DNA of 32,701 bases, from contig CAAGEF010000225.1 of assembly GCA_900768805.1 (NCBI GenBank), positions 1-32,701 on the forward strand. The letters run 5' to 3'. Position 1 is the stretch's first letter; each line of letters opens with the position of its first letter. Source of the DNA: Clostridia bacterium (lineage in GTDB: Bacteria; Bacillota; Clostridia; TANB77; CAG-508). Below the pieces are notes generated by a model. That model was not told the origin of the DNA. It was given only the letters and a program-made list of their open reading frames with translations, and did not search any database. Both the position numbers and the translations under genes were made by a program. Positions 14,786 to 23,898 of this stretch are shown one piece after another.

Positions 14786-15590
14786 TTGAGAAATATTTTT
14801 AGAATGATAATAATTTTTTTTATTATAATATTAAATTTAAGTGGTATAAATTTTGCAGAAACAAATAATATCAGTCAAATAAATATAAATATAGATATAA
14901 AAAAAGATGGTAGTGCTGAAATATCTGAGGTATGGAAGGTAGAGATATATTCTCGGAACAGAGCTGTATCATTCTTTTGAAAATATTTATAAAGAGGATT
15001 TGAAAAATTTTTCTGTTCTAGAAGATGGTGTTAAATTTGAAATTTTAGAAGAATGGGATATTTCACAAAATCAAGAATATAAGACTCAAAAAGCTGGAAT
15101 AAACCAATTTAGCGAAGGTTTAGAATTGTGTTGGGGAATTGGTGATTATGGATATCATGTATATAAAATAAATTATACAATTGATAATTTTTTAACATCT
15201 CAAAAAGAAGTAGAGTTTAAAATATTAGATTTTAAAACACCTGCTCCAGAAAAAGTTATAATAAAAGTAAATGGTGATTTTGATAAAAATGCTTTTGCTA
15301 AATTAAAAAATTGTGAAGGCAATTGTGTAGTAAAAGCTTCTGAAGTAATATATACTGTTGAAAGTTTAGAAAATAATGATTTTATAACAATATATTTAAA
15401 TTATAATGGTGAAGATAATAGTATTGAAAATAATGAAATAATAAAAATTAAATCTGTTAAAAATAATAATATTTTAAATTTTATAAAAATGATTATTTTT
15501 TCTTTAATAATAATATTTACAATAATTATACTAATGATTATATATATAAATTCTAAGAAAGTTGAAAGAATAGAATTTAAGCCTTTTTAG
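14786..15590 (+). CDS. DUF2207-like membrane protein (read through a CGG +1 shift)
   Basis: 267 residues when the extra C at 14954 is skipped. The start TTG 14786 is chosen because AGGAG lies 7 bases upstream. Signal peptide about 1-22, then the beta-rich opening typical of DUF2207 (ININIDIKKDGSAEISEVWK), an extracytoplasmic domain, and one C-terminal membrane helix (about 231-253) ending in a short basic tail. The shift joins VEIYS to (G)TELYHSFENIYKED; read in frame the protein would stop after 65 codons. Known DUF2207 proteins are usually longer, with a Gly-rich C-terminus, so this is a short relative. Function unknown. It ends 27 bases before clpB and could be cotranscribed with it. Confidence 0.65.
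14954..14956 (+). other. CGG +1 recoding site 3 (DUF2207-like gene)
   Basis: In frame TCT CGG AAC; +1 reading TCT (C) GGA ACA, giving Gly57. In-frame stop at 14978-14980. Confidence 0.83.
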
Positions 15591-15617
15591 AGTTTAAATA
15601 AGAAAGGAAATAAAAAT

Positions 15618-18255
15618 ATGGATGTTTCTAATTTTACAGATAAAGCAAAAGAAACTATAAGTAGTGCTAGTAATATTGCAGTAAAAAACAAAAATTCAGA
15701 AATCGATGTTTGGCACATGATTTTAGCAATGTGCGAAAGGCAAAATGATACTGTATATCAATTATTACAAAAAATGGAAATAGATATACCAGCATTAATA
15801 GAATTATTGCAAGAGGAAATAGAAAAATTACCTAAAGCTTCTGGTGAAGTTGCAATGCGTTTTTCTAGAGCAGTTGAAGCAGGGTTAGACGATGCTGAAA
15901 AACAAGCTAAAAATTTAAAGGAACAATATATATCTACTGAGCATTTAATGCTTGGAATATTAGAAAGAGCTCCAGAAACATCTAAAAGAATATTAAAAAC
16001 AGCAAAGCTTGATAAAAGAAAATTTATGACAGCTTTAAAAGATATAAAAGGAATAAGAGTTCAAACAGATGAAGATGACACAGAAAGTTCTGATGTTTTA
16101 GAAAAATTTGGAAAAGATTTAACAGCTCTGGCTAGAGCAAATAAATTAGAACCAGTTATTGGTAGAGATGAAGAGATAAGAAACGTTATAAGAATTCTTA
16201 CAAGGAAAACTAAAAACAATCCTTGTTTAATAGGTGAGCCTGGTGTTGGTAAAACAGCAATTGTTGAAGGCTTGGCTTTAAGAATTGTAAGACGGAGATG
16301 TTCCAACAAGTTTAAAAGGAAAAACAATATTTTCATTAGATTTAGGTTTATTAATAGCAGGAGCAAAATATAGAGGTGAGTTTGAAGAAAGATTAAAAGC
16401 AATATTAGATGAATTAGAAGCAGCAAATGGAAATATCTTGTTATTTATAGATGAAATACATAATTTAGTTGGAGCTGGTAAATCAGATGGTTCTATGGAT
16501 GCAAGTAATCTTTTAAAGCCAAAACTTGCAAGAGGAGAGCTTCATTGTATGGGAGCTACAACATTAGATGAATATAGAGAATATATAGAACAAGATCCAG
16601 CTTTAGTTAGAAGATTTCAACAAGTACTTGTTCCTGAACCTACAATAGATGATGCTATTACAATTCTTCGTGGTATTCAAGAAAAATTAGAAATTTTCCA
16701 TGGAGTAAAAATACAAGATCAAGCATTAATTGCTGCAGTTAAACTTTCACATAGATACATAACAGACAGATTTTTACCAGATAAAGCAATCGATTTAGTT
16801 GATGAAGCTTGTGCTATGGTAAGAACAGAAATAGAATCAATGCCAACCGAATTAGATGATATTTCAAGAAAAATAATGCAATTAGAAATAGAAGAAGCAG
16901 CTCTTAAAAGAGAAGATGATGAAGATTCTCAAAAAAGATTAAAAGTTGCAGAGAAAAAACTAGAACAATTACGTTTGCAATTTCAAGAAATGAAATTACA
17001 ATGGGATGTTGAAAAGAAAAATCTTTCAAAAATTCAAAAATTAAAAGGAAAAATTGATGAAGTAAATGCAGAGATAGAAAAGGCTGAAAGAAATTATGAT
17101 TTAAATAAAGCAGCAGAACTTAAGTATTCTACTCTTCCAAATTTAAAACAAGTTTTAGAACAAGAAGAAAAAGAATTTGAAAAAAATCAAGGTGGAAAAT
17201 CTAGTTTAATAAGAAGTAAGATAACAGAGGAAGAAATTCAAAAAATAGTTTCAAGATTAACAGGTATACCTGTTACAAAAATGGCAGAAGGCGAAAGACT
17301 TAAAATACTTAATCTTGAAGATTCGTTACATGAAAATGTTGTTGGACAAGATGAAGCTGTAAAAAAAGTTTCTGAGGCAATAATTCGTTCAAGATCTGGA
17401 ATAGGAAATCCAAATAGACCAATAGGTTCCTTCTTATTTTTAGGGCCAACTGGTGTTGGTAAAACAGAGCTTGCAAAAACACTGGCACGAAATCTTTTTG
17501 ATGATGAAAAAAACTTAATAAGATTTGATATGTCAGAATATTTGGAAAAATTTAGTGTAACAAGACTTATAGGAGCACCTCCAGGATATGTTGGATATGA
17601 AGAAGGCGGACAACTTACAGAAGCTGTTAGAAGAAAACCATATTCAGTAGTTTTATTTGATGAAGTTGAAAAAGCTCATCCAGATGTATTCAATATTTTC
17701 TTACAAATTTTAGATGATGGAAGAGTTACAGATTCTCAAGGAAGGCTTATAGATTTTAAAAATACAATAATCATATTAACCTCTAATTTAGGAGCACAGT
17801 ATATATTGGATAGTATTTCGAAAAATGGAGAAATAACTGATGAAGCTAGAGAAAATGTTGAAAAAGCATTACTTAGTCATTTTAGACCAGAACTTTTAAA
17901 TCGTCTTGACGAAAAAATTTATTTTAAAGCCTTAGAGAAAAAACAAGTATACAATATAGTAAGGTTAATGCTTAAAGATTTAAGAAAAAGAATTCAAGAT
18001 GCTGGTTATGATTTTATAATAGATAAGGGCGCTATTCAATTTATAGTAGAAGAGGGATATGATATAAATTATGGAGCAAGACCTTTAAAAAGAACAATAC
18101 AAACTGAAGTGGAAACTTTAGTAGGAAGAAAAATTATAGGAAACGAAGTGCCTCCAAAATCTATAATAAAAGTATTTTATAATCCTGAAACTAAAGAATT
18201 AGATGTAAAATATAAGCTTAAAGAAGAACAAAAAAATACGCAAAACGAAGAATAA
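15618..18255 (+). CDS. clpB: ClpB disaggregase (read through a CGG +1 shift)
   Basis: 878 residues with the extra C at 16293 skipped, close to the family's ~860. Clp N-domain repeats (about 1-145), first AAA+ module with Walker A GEPGVGKT (206-213) and Walker B LLFIDEIH (about 274-281), coiled-coil middle domain (about 400-530; KAAELKYSTLPNLKQVLEQE), second AAA+ module with Walker A GPTGVGKT (609-616), Walker B VVLFDEVEKAHPDV and sensor-2 GARPLKR. The long middle domain identifies ClpB rather than ClpC or ClpE, and no ClpP-binding loop is apparent. It works as a hexamer with DnaK to dissolve aggregates. The shift is 12 residues after Walker A, at RIVR-(G)-DVP, a conserved family position. In-frame reading gives a useless 251-residue product. 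No CIRCE or CtsR site is visible. Confidence 0.93.
16293..16295 (+). other. CGG +1 recoding site 4 (clpB)
   Basis: In frame AGA CGG AGA; +1 reading AGA (C) GGA GAT, giving Gly226 of the conserved RGDVP. In-frame stop at 16371-16373. Confidence 0.9.
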
Positions 18256-18286
18256 ATAGTAAAGAAAAAATAATTTTAAAGAATAC

Positions 18287-18315
18287 TTGCAAAATATATT
18301 AAAAATTTATATAAT
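18287..18315 (+). promoter_or_regulatory. Promoter of the hibernation factor gene
   Basis: TTGCAA (18287-18292), 17-bp spacer, TATAAT (18310-18315). Its extended -35 region, ATACTTGCAAAA, recurs at 30711-30722. Confidence 0.75.
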
Positions 18316-18351
18316 ACATTTGCAAATAAAAAATGAAGGGAGCGATTCATT

Positions 18352-18885
18352 ATGATGAATTTAACAATAACAGACAAAGAATTAAAAGCTACTGATGCAA
18401 TTAAAGATTATGTAGAGAAAAAAATGCCTAGAATTGAAAAATATTTTGGAGAAGATGATTTTGATGTTAATGTAAAAATCAAAGCAGAAAAAAACATTCA
18501 AATAGCTGAAATATTTATTACAGCAAAAGGAGTAAATTATAAAGCAGTAACAGAAGGAACTGATTTATATGCTTCAATAGATAAAGATATAGATATTATC
18601 GAATCACAAATAAGAAAAGAAAAAACAAGAAAAGAAAAAGCACAAAAAGATGGTTCAATAAAACAAATTATATCAGAAGGACAAACAGCTCCTGCTATTG
18701 AAAACGAAATAGTAAAAGTATCTCATTATGAAATTAAACCAATTGCTGTAGAAGATGCAAAATTAAAATTATCAGAAAAACCATCAAATACATTTTTAAC
18801 ATTTATAAATGTAGAAACAGGAAAAGTAAATGTTATATATAAATTAAAAGATGGAGTAAACTATGGAATTGTAGAACCAGAATAA
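18352..18885 (+). CDS. hpf: Ribosome hibernation promoting factor, long form
   Basis: 177 residues, the length of the long HPF (YvyD-type). N-terminal S30AE/RaiA domain (about 2-105): LTITDKELKATDAIKDYVEK, KMPRIEKYF, DVNVKIKAEKN, and LYASIDKDIDIIESQIRKEK. After a short linker the C-terminal dimerisation domain (about 120-177) has the hallmark VSHYEIKPIAVEDAKLKL and FLTFINVETGKVNVIYKLKD-GVNYGIVEP. It dimerises 70S ribosomes into inactive 100S particles in stationary phase. It has its own promoter and terminator, with GGGAG 9 bases before ATG 18352. Confidence 0.95.
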   Translation: MMNLTITDKELKATDAIKDYVEKKMPRIEKYFGEDDFDVNVKIKAEKNIQIAEIFITAKGVNYKAVTEGTDLYASIDKDIDIIESQIRKEKTRKEKAQKDGSIKQIISEGQTAPAIENEIVKVSHYEIKPIAVEDAKLKLSEKPSNTFLTFINVETGKVNVIYKLKDGVNYGIVEPE

Positions 18886-18907
18886 TTTATAAAAAATGTG
18901 ATATATT

Positions 18908-18936
18908 AAAAAGGAATGATTTTATCATTCCTTTTT
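18908..18936 (+). terminator. Terminator of hpf
   Basis: Perfect 12-bp stem AAAAAGGAATGA / TCATTCCTTTTT with a 5-base loop and an overlapping T-run. Confidence 0.88.
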
Positions 18937-19021
18937 ATATTTATTAGGAAGATATAGTGCGTTTTTTTGTAAAAAAATGTGATTATATAGAATTTTTTAA
19001 GAGAAAAAATAAAAAAATCTA

Positions 19022-19049
19022 TTGTAAAGTGGCACTTTTGTGATATAAT
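19022..19049 (+). promoter_or_regulatory. Pyruvate kinase promoter with an operator-like palindrome
   Basis: TTGTAA (19022-19027), 16-bp spacer, TATAAT (19044-19049), extended by TG at 19041-19042. The spacer holds the perfect palindrome AAAGTG-G-CACTTT (19026-19038), a candidate repressor site. Confidence 0.7.
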
Positions 19050-19084
19050 ACTATGCAGTATGAATTTTTAAGGGGGAAATTAAA

Positions 19085-20521
19085 GTGAAAAAGAATTTAA
19101 GAAAGACTAAAATAGTTGGAACAATCGGACCAGCAAGTGAAAACAGATTAGAAGAATTATTTGAAGCAGGATTAAATGTATGTAGAATTAATTATTCTCA
19201 TGGAAGTTATGATGAACAACAAGAAAAAACTGAAACAATAATTAAATTAAGAGAAGAATTAGATTTACCAATTCCAATGCTTTTAGATATGAAAGGTCCA
19301 GAAATCAGAACAGGAATGTTATATACTGGAAAAAATACAAAAATTGAAATAAAAGATGGACAAAAATTCACTTTAGTAAATGAAGATATTACAGGAGATG
19401 AAGAAAAAGTTTCTGTAACATATAAAGAATTATATAAAGATGTTGAACCAGGAACGAAAATTTTAATAGATGATGGAGCAATTGAATTAAAAGTTGATGA
19501 AGTTGTTGGAAAAGATATTGTTTGTACTGTAGTTCATGGAAATAAATTAGGAAGTAGAAAAACAATGAATTTACCAGGAACAACAATTAGATTACCAGGG
19601 TTAGCTGAAAAAGATATAAACGATTTAAAAACAGCTTGTGAACATGATTATGATTTTGTTGCAATTTCATTTGCAAGAAATGCAGATGATGTTAACAATG
19701 TAAGAAAAGTATTAGATGAAAATGGTGGAAAAGATGTTAAAATTATAACTAAAGTAGAAAATGTTGAAGGTTTATCAAACATGGAAGAATTAGTTAATTT
19801 AGCTGATGCTCAAATGATCGCTCGTGGTGATATGGCTACAGAAACAGATTTTACAGAACCACCTGTAATGCAAAAGAAATTTATAAAATTATCAAATAAA
19901 GCTAACAAACCAGCTATAACAGCTACACAAATGTTAGAATCAATGACACATCAACCATTACCAACAAGAGCAGAAGCAAGTGATGTTGCAAATGCTGTAT
20001 ATGACAGAACAAGTGCTGTTATGTTATCTGGTGAATGTGCAATGGGAGATTTTCCAGTTGAATGTGTTAAAACAATGGATAAAATAGCAAAAAGGGTTGA
20101 ATCTGAAATCGATTATTGGAAAAGATTTGATGAAAATTGCAATATAGATTTATCAACATTAGAAAACCAAATAGCTTATTCAAACTGTGTAACAGCTAAA
20201 AATGTAAAAGCAGATGCAATTATTTGTTATACAGCATCTGGAAATACAGCTAGAAATTTATCTGGAATGGGAGCTGGATGTCCAATCTTTGCTGTAACAA
20301 CTTGTAGAAGAACATTTAACCAATTAGCATTAGCTTGGAATGTATTCCCAGTATTAGTTGAAGAGAAAGAAAATATTGATGCAACTGTTCAAGCTGGTAT
20401 TGAAAAATTAAAAAATAAAGAAATTTTAGAAGCTGGAGATACAATAGTAATTGCTGGTGGAAATAAAATATTACCAAATGGTGAAAAAATGAGAATTATT
20501 GGTGGAGTTGTAAAAATCTAG
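19085..20521 (+). CDS. pyk: Pyruvate kinase
   Basis: 478 residues, the standard length without the extra C-terminal phosphohistidine-like domain of some bacilli. It converts phosphoenolpyruvate and ADP to pyruvate and ATP at the end of glycolysis. N-terminus RKTKIVGTIGPASENRLEEL with NYSHGSYDE; LLDMKGPEIRTG; metal-site KVENVEGLSNMEELV; TATQMLESM; and PTRAEASDVANAVYDRTSAV-MLSGECAMGDFPVECV. The normally conserved ARGDLGVE is ARGDMATE, a local deviation beside the Mg/PEP site. GTG start with GGGGG 9 bases upstream. Single-gene transcript with its own promoter and a strong terminator. Codon use is highly AT-biased and contains no in-frame CGG. Confidence 0.95.
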   Translation: MKKNLRKTKIVGTIGPASENRLEELFEAGLNVCRINYSHGSYDEQQEKTETIIKLREELDLPIPMLLDMKGPEIRTGMLYTGKNTKIEIKDGQKFTLVNEDITGDEEKVSVTYKELYKDVEPGTKILIDDGAIELKVDEVVGKDIVCTVVHGNKLGSRKTMNLPGTTIRLPGLAEKDINDLKTACEHDYDFVAISFARNADDVNNVRKVLDENGGKDVKIITKVENVEGLSNMEELVNLADAQMIARGDMATETDFTEPPVMQKKFIKLSNKANKPAITATQMLESMTHQPLPTRAEASDVANAVYDRTSAVMLSGECAMGDFPVECVKTMDKIAKRVESEIDYWKRFDENCNIDLSTLENQIAYSNCVTAKNVKADAIICYTASGNTARNLSGMGAGCPIFAVTTCRRTFNQLALAWNVFPVLVEEKENIDATVQAGIEKLKNKEILEAGDTIVIAGGNKILPNGEKMRIIGGVVKI

Positions 20522-20534
20522 TTATAATTAATAC

Positions 20535-20578
20535 AAAATGTTTTTGTAAATAATATTTGCAAAAACATTTTTTTTTTT
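20535..20578 (+). terminator. Strong terminator of pyk
   Basis: Stem AAAATGTTTTTG (20535-20546) / CAAAAACATTTT (20560-20571), extendable inward by AAAT/ATTT, followed by an 11-base T-run. Between here and the SASP promoter (20579-20681) nothing coding is visible. Confidence 0.92.
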
Positions 20579-20681
20579 CAGTAGGAAAGTTCTTCGGATG
20601 TCCTGAAATATAGGAGCTTCGTCAAATATTGAATACAAATTTTAAATTTCTAGAAATTACCTGTTTAAAAAAATATTATTT

Positions 20682-20708
20682 GCATATCATAATATTGTAA
20701 ACATTGAA
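20682..20708 (+). promoter_or_regulatory. Sigma-G-like forespore promoter of the SASP gene
   Basis: GCATA (20682-20686) and CATTGAA (20702-20708), 15 bp apart. These resemble sigma-F/sigma-G elements (GnATA ... CATnnTA), and SASP genes are classical sigma-G targets. No sigma-A -10 lies nearby. The -10 match is partial. Confidence 0.5.
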
Positions 20709-20744
20709 AAATGTTTTAAACAACTTATGCGGAGGTGAATAAGA

Positions 20745-20945
20745 ATGGCAAGAAACAGTAAAAAAGTAGTTCCAGAAGCTATGGACTCATTAGATAGATT
20801 CAAATACGAAGTTGCTTCAGAAGTTGGTGTTAATTTAAAAAATGGTTACAATGGAGATATTTCAGCTAAAGATGCTGGTAAAATCGGTGGTAACATGGTA
20901 AGAAAATTAATCGAACAAGCTGAAAATCAAATGTTAAATAAATAG
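20745..20945 (+). CDS. Alpha/beta-type small acid-soluble spore protein
   Basis: 66 residues. It contains the family core: a Lys-rich start, FKYEVASEVGVNLKNGYNGD with the GPR protease cleavage site (Glu-Val in YE-VASE), then ISAKDAGKIGGNMVRKLIEQ. These proteins coat and protect DNA in the dormant forespore and are degraded at germination to supply amino acids. GGAGGTG is 9 bases before ATG. Its presence is the clearest sign that the organism makes endospores. Confidence 0.96.
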   Translation: MARNSKKVVPEAMDSLDRFKYEVASEVGVNLKNGYNGDISAKDAGKIGGNMVRKLIEQAENQMLNK

Positions 20946-20973
20946 ATTGATTAATAGAAAAGATTAATAAATG

Positions 20974-21055
20974 TTGACCTAAGTATTTGTGGAGTGCTAA
21001 AATGCACTAAAGGACATGGCTTGTGCCAAGATATAAAAATATATTAGAAGGTCAA
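20974..21055 (+). ncRNA. Possible structured RNA (four-way-junction fold)
   Basis: A 7-bp closing helix TTGACCT (20974-20980) / AGGTCAA (21049-21055) encloses three hairpins in order: AGTGC/GCACT (20993-20997, 21004-21008), TGGC/GCCA (21017-21020, 21025-21028) and ATATA/TATAT (21031-21035, 21040-21044). A terminator follows 8 bases later. I could not match it to a known riboswitch, tRNA or SRP RNA. It may be the structured 3' end of the SASP mRNA, a riboswitch-like leader for the HAD gene, or chance folding. Confidence 0.35.
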
Positions 21056-21063
21056 TTAAAAAG

Positions 21064-21092
21064 GAGAGATAGAATAACTATCTCTCTTTTTT
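21064..21092 (+). terminator. Strong terminator before the HAD gene
   Basis: Perfect 9-bp stem GAGAGATAG / CTATCTCTC with a 5-base loop and six Ts. It ends the SASP transcript. Confidence 0.9.
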
Positions 21093-21168
21093 ATTCATAT
21101 AAATATATTGTAAAAAAACATATTTAATGTTAATCTTTTTATAGATAAAAGTCGAAAGGATGCGTTTT

Positions 21169-22048
21169 ATGTATAAATTAGTTGCGATTGATTTAGATGG
21201 AACTTTACTTAATTCTTATGGAGAGGTATCTGAAGAAAATAGAATGATGATAAAAAAAGCTTCAGAACAAGGTATATATATTGTTTTAGCTTCAGGAAGA
21301 ACAATTTCATCAGTACAAAATTTAGCAATAGAGCTTGGTGCTGATAAATATATAATTTCTGGAAATGGAGCTGTTGTTTTTGATATTCAAAAGAAAGAAA
21401 TAATTTATAATAGGTTTTTAAATAAAAAACAAGTTCTCGAAATTGCTGAAATTTGTGAAGCAAATAGTATATTTTATAATGTATACTCTGAAGATGAAAT
21501 AATAACAAAATCACTTAATTATAATGTTTTATTTTACCATAAAGAAAATGCTAAAAAAAATGAATCAAAAAGAACAAATATAAATATTGTTCCTGATATA
21601 AGAAAATATATAGAAAATTCAAATAAAGAAAATTTTTTAAAAATTACGGTATGTGAAGAAAACAAAGTAGTTTTTAATAGTATTATTAGAAAAATAAAAC
21701 AAATACAAGGTCTAGATATATTAGATACAGCATATATGTCTAGAAAGAAAATAAAAAATGGAACTAATGATGTGTCAATAAGTTATTTTTATACGGAAAT
21801 AACGAATGAGAATGTAAACAAATGGTCTGCTATTGAATTTTTAATAGAAAAATTAGGAATAAAACCAGAAGAAGTTATGGCGATTGGAGATAATATTAAT
21901 GATAGAGAAATGATAGAAAAATCTGGTTTAGGAATAATAATGAAAAATAGTAGTCCTTTGATGAAAGTGATTTCAGATGTGATTGTTTCAGATAATAATT
22001 CTTCACGGTGTTGCAGAAGCTTTTAAAATGTTTTTGAAAATTGAATAG
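21169..22048 (+). CDS. Cof-type HAD hydrolase (read through a CGG +1 shift)
   Basis: 292 residues with the extra C at 22006 skipped. HAD motif I VAIDLDGTLLNS (nucleophile Asp and acid Asp), motif II VLASGRTISSV, a C2-type cap domain, motif III Lys in the SAIEFLIEKLGIKPEEVMAI region, and motif IV AIGDNINDREMIEKSGLGII. Members dephosphorylate sugar phosphates or flavin/pyridoxal phosphates; the substrate cannot be told. The shift lies close to the C-terminus: +1 reading gives NNSS-(G)-VAEAFKMFLKIE, matching the family's D-G-VAxA ending, while in-frame reading stops at 22024-22026 with a wrong tail. ATG 21169 is preferred over ATG 21160, which overlaps the AAAGG ribosome binding site. Confidence 0.9.
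22006..22008 (+). other. CGG +1 recoding site 5 (HAD hydrolase)
   Basis: In frame TCA CGG TGT; +1 reading TCA (C) GGT GTT, giving Gly280. It is the only one of the six sites where the glycine codon is GGT. Confidence 0.88.
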
Positions 22049-22060
22049 ATTACAAAAATG

Positions 22061-22089
22061 TTACAAAAGTGTTAAGAATGTATTATAAT
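22061..22089 (+). promoter_or_regulatory. Promoter of the Tad-like cluster
   Basis: TTACAA (22061-22066), 17-bp spacer, TATAAT (22084-22089). An 11-base near-repeat (TTACAAAAATG / TTACAAAAGTG) surrounds the -35. A second possible promoter is TTGATT (22101-22106) with TAAAAT (22124-22129). Confidence 0.65.
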
Positions 22090-22183
22090 GACATATTTTG
22101 TTGATTTAAAAAAAAGTTTGTTGTAAAATTAACAATATAAAGTTATGCAAAATAAAATGTATAAATAATAAGGAGGACTTTTT

Positions 22184-23164
22184 ATGGCTACAAATCCAAT
22201 GAAAAGAAGAGAGAGAAATTCATTTTTAATAGGAGCTATAATTGCTTTTGCTGTTATGGGAATTGTTCTTTTCTTTATGTATAAACAATATGCTAATAAG
22301 AAAGATCAATTAGAACAATTACAAGCATTGCAAACAAAAGCTGTAGTTGCTGCAGATAAGATAGAATCAGGAGCAACATTGAGTAAAGACGATTTTACTA
22401 TAGTAGATGTAAGAACTGGTATGAGCTCTGATGATTATTATAAAAATATTGATGATATTTTTTATGAAGAATCAGATGATCCAAATGGAGATTTATATGA
22501 ATTAGCTTTAGCTGCAAAATTTGAAATTCCAGCAGGAACAATAATTACACCAAATATGCTTATAGAGGATGGTCAAGAGATAACTAATGATATGAGAATT
22601 CAAGAATATAGTTCTATAGCATTACCATCTCAATTGAAGAATGGTGAATATATAGATATAAGATTAACATTACCAACAGGACAAGATTATATTGTTTTAT
22701 CTAAAAAAGAAGTGCTTCAAACTGATGAAAGTACAATTTGGATTAATGTAAATGAAGCTGAGATATTATTGTTAAATAGTGCAATGGTAGAAGCTTGGAC
22801 AATTACAGGAACTAAATTATATGCAATTGAATACATAGATGCAGGAAGTCAAGAAGATGCTTATGTTACTTATGAACCAACAGCAGAGGTTTTGGATTTA
22901 ATAAAAGCAGATCCAAATGTGGTTGATAAGGCATATGCAAAATTATCAGATGGTTTAAATTCTTTAGGTAAATCAGAGCATGCTGATAAATTTAGAAATT
23001 ATATAGATAGTGCATTATCAGAACATATAGAGGATAGAGAAAGCTCTGCAGAAGAAGGTTTCACATCTGAAATAACTACAATGAAAGAACATAGAGCAGA
23101 CTATGTAGAAGCTTTAGAAGGAACTGGAAAAATAGGTAGTAATGAAGTTACTTCAGAAAAATAA
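22184..23164 (+). CDS. CpaB-like SAF-domain pilus assembly protein
   Basis: 326 residues. One N-terminal membrane helix (about 14-34, FLIGAIIAFAVMGIVLFFMY) is followed by a short coiled segment and an SAF domain (about 50-135; TKAVVAADKIESGATLSKDD, then FEIPAGTIITPNMLI), the arrangement seen in CpaB/RcpC of Tad pilus systems. A C-terminal acidic helical region (about 235-326) is extra. In Tad systems CpaB acts in the envelope, supporting secretin or pilus passage; in a Gram-positive host without secretin it may link the pilus to the cell wall. First gene of the cluster, with AGGAGG upstream. Confidence 0.75.
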   Translation: MATNPMKRRERNSFLIGAIIAFAVMGIVLFFMYKQYANKKDQLEQLQALQTKAVVAADKIESGATLSKDDFTIVDVRTGMSSDDYYKNIDDIFYEESDDPNGDLYELALAAKFEIPAGTIITPNMLIEDGQEITNDMRIQEYSSIALPSQLKNGEYIDIRLTLPTGQDYIVLSKKEVLQTDESTIWINVNEAEILLLNSAMVEAWTITGTKLYAIEYIDAGSQEDAYVTYEPTAEVLDLIKADPNVVDKAYAKLSDGLNSLGKSEHADKFRNYIDSALSEHIEDRESSAEEGFTSEITTMKEHRADYVEALEGTGKIGSNEVTSEK

Positions 23165-23187
23165 AATATTAAAATAAGGAGGTTAGA

Positions 23188-23871
23188 ATGGAAAAAATAG
23201 CTTTTATTGGTGGATATGATAAAACAGACATGTTGTTTTATGTCGCAAAAATATTAAGAACTCTTGGAAATAAAGTTTTAGTAGTTGATGCTACTGTATC
23301 ACAAAAAGCAAGATATATAATTCCAACTCTAACCCCTACATTAACTTATATTACAACAAATGATAGTGTAGATTTTGCAATAGGATTTGATTCAATGGAT
23401 AAATTAAGAGCCTATATGGCAGAAGAGGGAAATTTAGAATACGACTATATATTATTTGATATAGATTCAAGATCAAAATATAGAGGCTTTGAAATAATGC
23501 CAGAAGATAAACATTATTTAGCTACTAGTTTTGATGTATATTCATTAAGAAAAGCTGTAGAAGTGTTAAAAGGTGTTGAAATGAAAACAACTGTTACAAA
23601 AATTTATTTTTCTAAAGCTTTATCTGATGAAGAAGATAGATATTTGAGATTTTTAACTAAAGATTGTAATGTAGTTTTTAAAAAAGAACCAATATTATTT
23701 CCTACAGACATAAATGATATAGAAGCAATACACAAAAATCAAAGAGATAATATGTTAAGATATAAAGTTTTAAGTTCAAAATATTTATACAGTATAATGT
23801 ATATAGCAGAAGATATTACCGGGGAATCATCTGGTAGTATAAAAAGAGCAATAAGAGCAATTGACAGATAG
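23188..23871 (+). CDS. CpaE-like protein with a degenerate P-loop
   Basis: 227 residues with the ParA/MinD fold outline: start KIAFIGGYDKTDMLFYVAKI, then LGNKVLVVDAT (Walker A' region), YDYILFDIDSRS (Walker B region) and a C-terminal helix. The Walker A should read KGGxGKT but is GGYDKTD, without the glycine before the lysine, so ATP hydrolysis is doubtful. Position after a CpaB-like gene and before a second ParA-like protein and CpaF suggests a CpaE-type localisation or regulatory subunit of the Tad-like machine. Confidence 0.65.
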   Translation: MEKIAFIGGYDKTDMLFYVAKILRTLGNKVLVVDATVSQKARYIIPTLTPTLTYITTNDSVDFAIGFDSMDKLRAYMAEEGNLEYDYILFDIDSRSKYRGFEIMPEDKHYLATSFDVYSLRKAVEVLKGVEMKTTVTKIYFSKALSDEEDRYLRFLTKDCNVVFKKEPILFPTDINDIEAIHKNQRDNMLRYKVLSSKYLYSIMYIAEDITGESSGSIKRAIRAIDR

Positions 23872-23898
23872 AATTAGAAAATGAAAGGGTAGTTATAA

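Noticed and set aside
20579..20681. Riboswitch or small gene between pyk and the SASP gene
   Set aside because: The short GC-richer patch around 20585-20630 has no stable fold I can support and no ORF with a start signal.
20974..21055. tRNA gene
   Set aside because: There is a 7-bp closing helix and three arms, but no T-loop (TTCGA), no recognisable anticodon arm of 5 bp with 7-base loop, and no CCA-side features.
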